Positions 62,955 to 64,000 of a stretch of 64,000 bases of DNA are shown here, piece by piece; position 1 is the stretch's first letter; every line of letters starts with the position of its first letter. The notes below the pieces were generated by a model. The model was not told the origin of the DNA, ran no database searches, and was given only the letters and a program-made list of their open reading frames with translations. The stretch is from Phytoseiulus persimilis (lineage: Eukaryota; Arthropoda; Arachnida; Mesostigmata; Phytoseiidae). The stretch spans positions 7,564,001 to 7,628,000 of the forward strand of contig CM075102.1 of assembly GCA_037576195.1 (NCBI GenBank), given 5' to 3'. The position numbers and the translations under genes are program-made.

Positions 62955-64000
62955 TGATCTAAACACTGTGAGCCAGAGAATAACGTTGGCAAATTACTTC
63001 TTGCAACGGGCTATTCTCCCGATCAGAGAGACAGAAATTCAGAGCTCAGCCGCTTGAAATATCAAGATAACGGTTGTTACTCGGGAAGCGGTCTATCACC
63101 CCTGAATTACTGCTGAACTGTGAGGATCTGTGAACAGTTTCGAAGGCGGTTACGATGTTTGAATGAAGGAAGAAGTACCGGCGATGGAGTCAAGGAGAGG
63201 CTTTCCCGTAACTTCCAAGTTCACGTCGGTTCTGGAGAGAACGTATCGATAAGCCCTTTGTGAATGGGGAAGACCGAGGAGAGTGAATAACGCTTGTGTT
63301 CTCTCGCTCTGAACGTTCCCTCACAGTCGAATCGTGACAGTTGATACATGGGGGGAGGTGCCTAATGGTGGCTGGAGTCTGGGATCGGAGTCGAGGAAAT
63401 CTGAGAGCAGCGTCTGGTATCTCACCAGGATATCTACATGATCTTGACGTCACGAGGCCACGCGGATCTTGCAGAATGGCCCCCATCTTCCGAGCACGAG
63501 CAGTGACATATCCGTAGCTCAAAACGTGCCGATCTTTTCTTCCGGAACTGCTGGAGTTCGAGCCGAAACGCTCCGAGAGCCTCTCCGGTTGGCGAGGTCT
63601 CATCACCCGTAAACAACCCATCGTGATTACAGCCCGAACTTTCAAGCATCATTCATCGACCATTCCATCAACCCGATAGGGACTGACGAAATCATCGATC
63701 GCTAATTCGTTGAAGCTAGAGCCCCAATCCTGACACCGGAGAGCCGCTGCGGGCCGCTTTCCGCAAACTCCTCGAACGGTTGTCGATGATTCCTGGCTCG
63801 TTATGATTTTTGCGTGAGAATCATCCGCCTGCAACGATGATGTTCGAGAAACTCGGAAAAGTGGCGTTGCGAGAACTGATTTTTGATTCAGAGCAGCGAG
63901 TTCAATGGTCGAAGTCGTTGATTTCTCCCATTCCAATCGCCCGCGAACGAGCGCGCGAGAAGAGGCCTCCCATCTAGTCATCAGGAGGAACTCTGCGTTG
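62955..64000. other. Right end of window, no gene recognised
   Basis: Minus-strand frames of 151 codons (63645-63190) and 110 codons (63981-63649) overlap other open frames and show no known domain. A stretch around 63,190-63,260 read on the minus strand (AYRYVLSRTDVNLEVTGKPL) looks globular and may be part of an unknown exon. Nothing firmer can be said. Confidence 0.3.

Noticed and set aside
63190-63981. Minus-strand ORFs of 151 and 110 codons at the right edge
   Set aside because: Overlapping open frames with no recognisable motif; left as unassigned sequence.
1-64000. tRNA or rRNA genes
   Set aside because: I looked for T-loop-like GTTCGA contexts with matching stems and found none convincing; a covariance-model scan would be needed to exclude them.

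Overview
This window looks like metazoan, probably arthropod, nuclear DNA. There are spliced genes with canonical GT/AG introns of about 75-380 bp, TATA/initiator promoters with very short leaders, AATAAA signals, and remnants of several eukaryotic transposon classes (Ty1/copia, BEL/Pao, LINE, hAT, terminal-inverted-repeat and foldback elements). Base composition is near 50% GC. A chelicerate or mite source is a guess from the set of secreted low-complexity proteins and compact genes; nothing here proves it. Genes are sparse, and most of the sequence between them is repeats or unrecognised.

Conserved genes: (1) the 5' part of a divergent casein kinase 2 alpha-like kinase runs off the left edge (minus strand, 171-642). 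(2) A complete or nearly complete multi-exon SPPL2-type intramembrane aspartyl protease lies on the minus strand (31,563-34,142) with its YD, GLGD and PAL motifs intact. (3) A small two-exon secreted protein with two six-cysteine Masquerade-like knots lies at 29,415-30,077.

Main theme: seven secreted, low-complexity proteins, all on the plus strand (1,885-5,222; 7,412-7,921; 10,183-12,297; 17,624-20,011; 26,228-27,334; 42,804-45,107; 54,236-55,294). Several share a signal peptide beginning M-N/I-x-L, and several share a promoter layout of TATA box, about 34-37 bp, initiator, then a 16-25 nt leader. Their bodies differ: Pro/Thr/Ser repeats, a 120-triplet Gly-X-Y collagen-like tract flanked by silk-like Ala/Gly/Ser and Gly-Tyr domains, Asn-Ser-Asn-Ala plus Gly-Ser repeats, and disordered Pro/Ser/Glu sequences. 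I infer a co-expressed structural secretion cluster (silk, cement, eggshell or saliva); the sequence does not say which.

Mobile DNA: a young Ty1/copia insertion (21,020-25,917; 364-bp LTRs, 5-bp duplication GCTCC) has lost gag, protease and part of integrase. It carries an env-like membrane ORF after pol and a second membrane-protein ORF in antisense. A BEL/Pao wreck (35,272 to about 41,931) keeps a tRNA-Leu primer site, zinc knuckles and integrase pieces. Two hAT-type elements have perfect 8-bp duplications. A 45-bp satellite family appears as a 29-copy array (39,744-41,050), as a three-copy patch near 14.1 kb, and in the loops of two large inverted repeats (50.6-51.5 kb and 61.2-61.9 kb). 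LINE, PIF1-like helicase and hAT transposase fragments are scattered through the rest.
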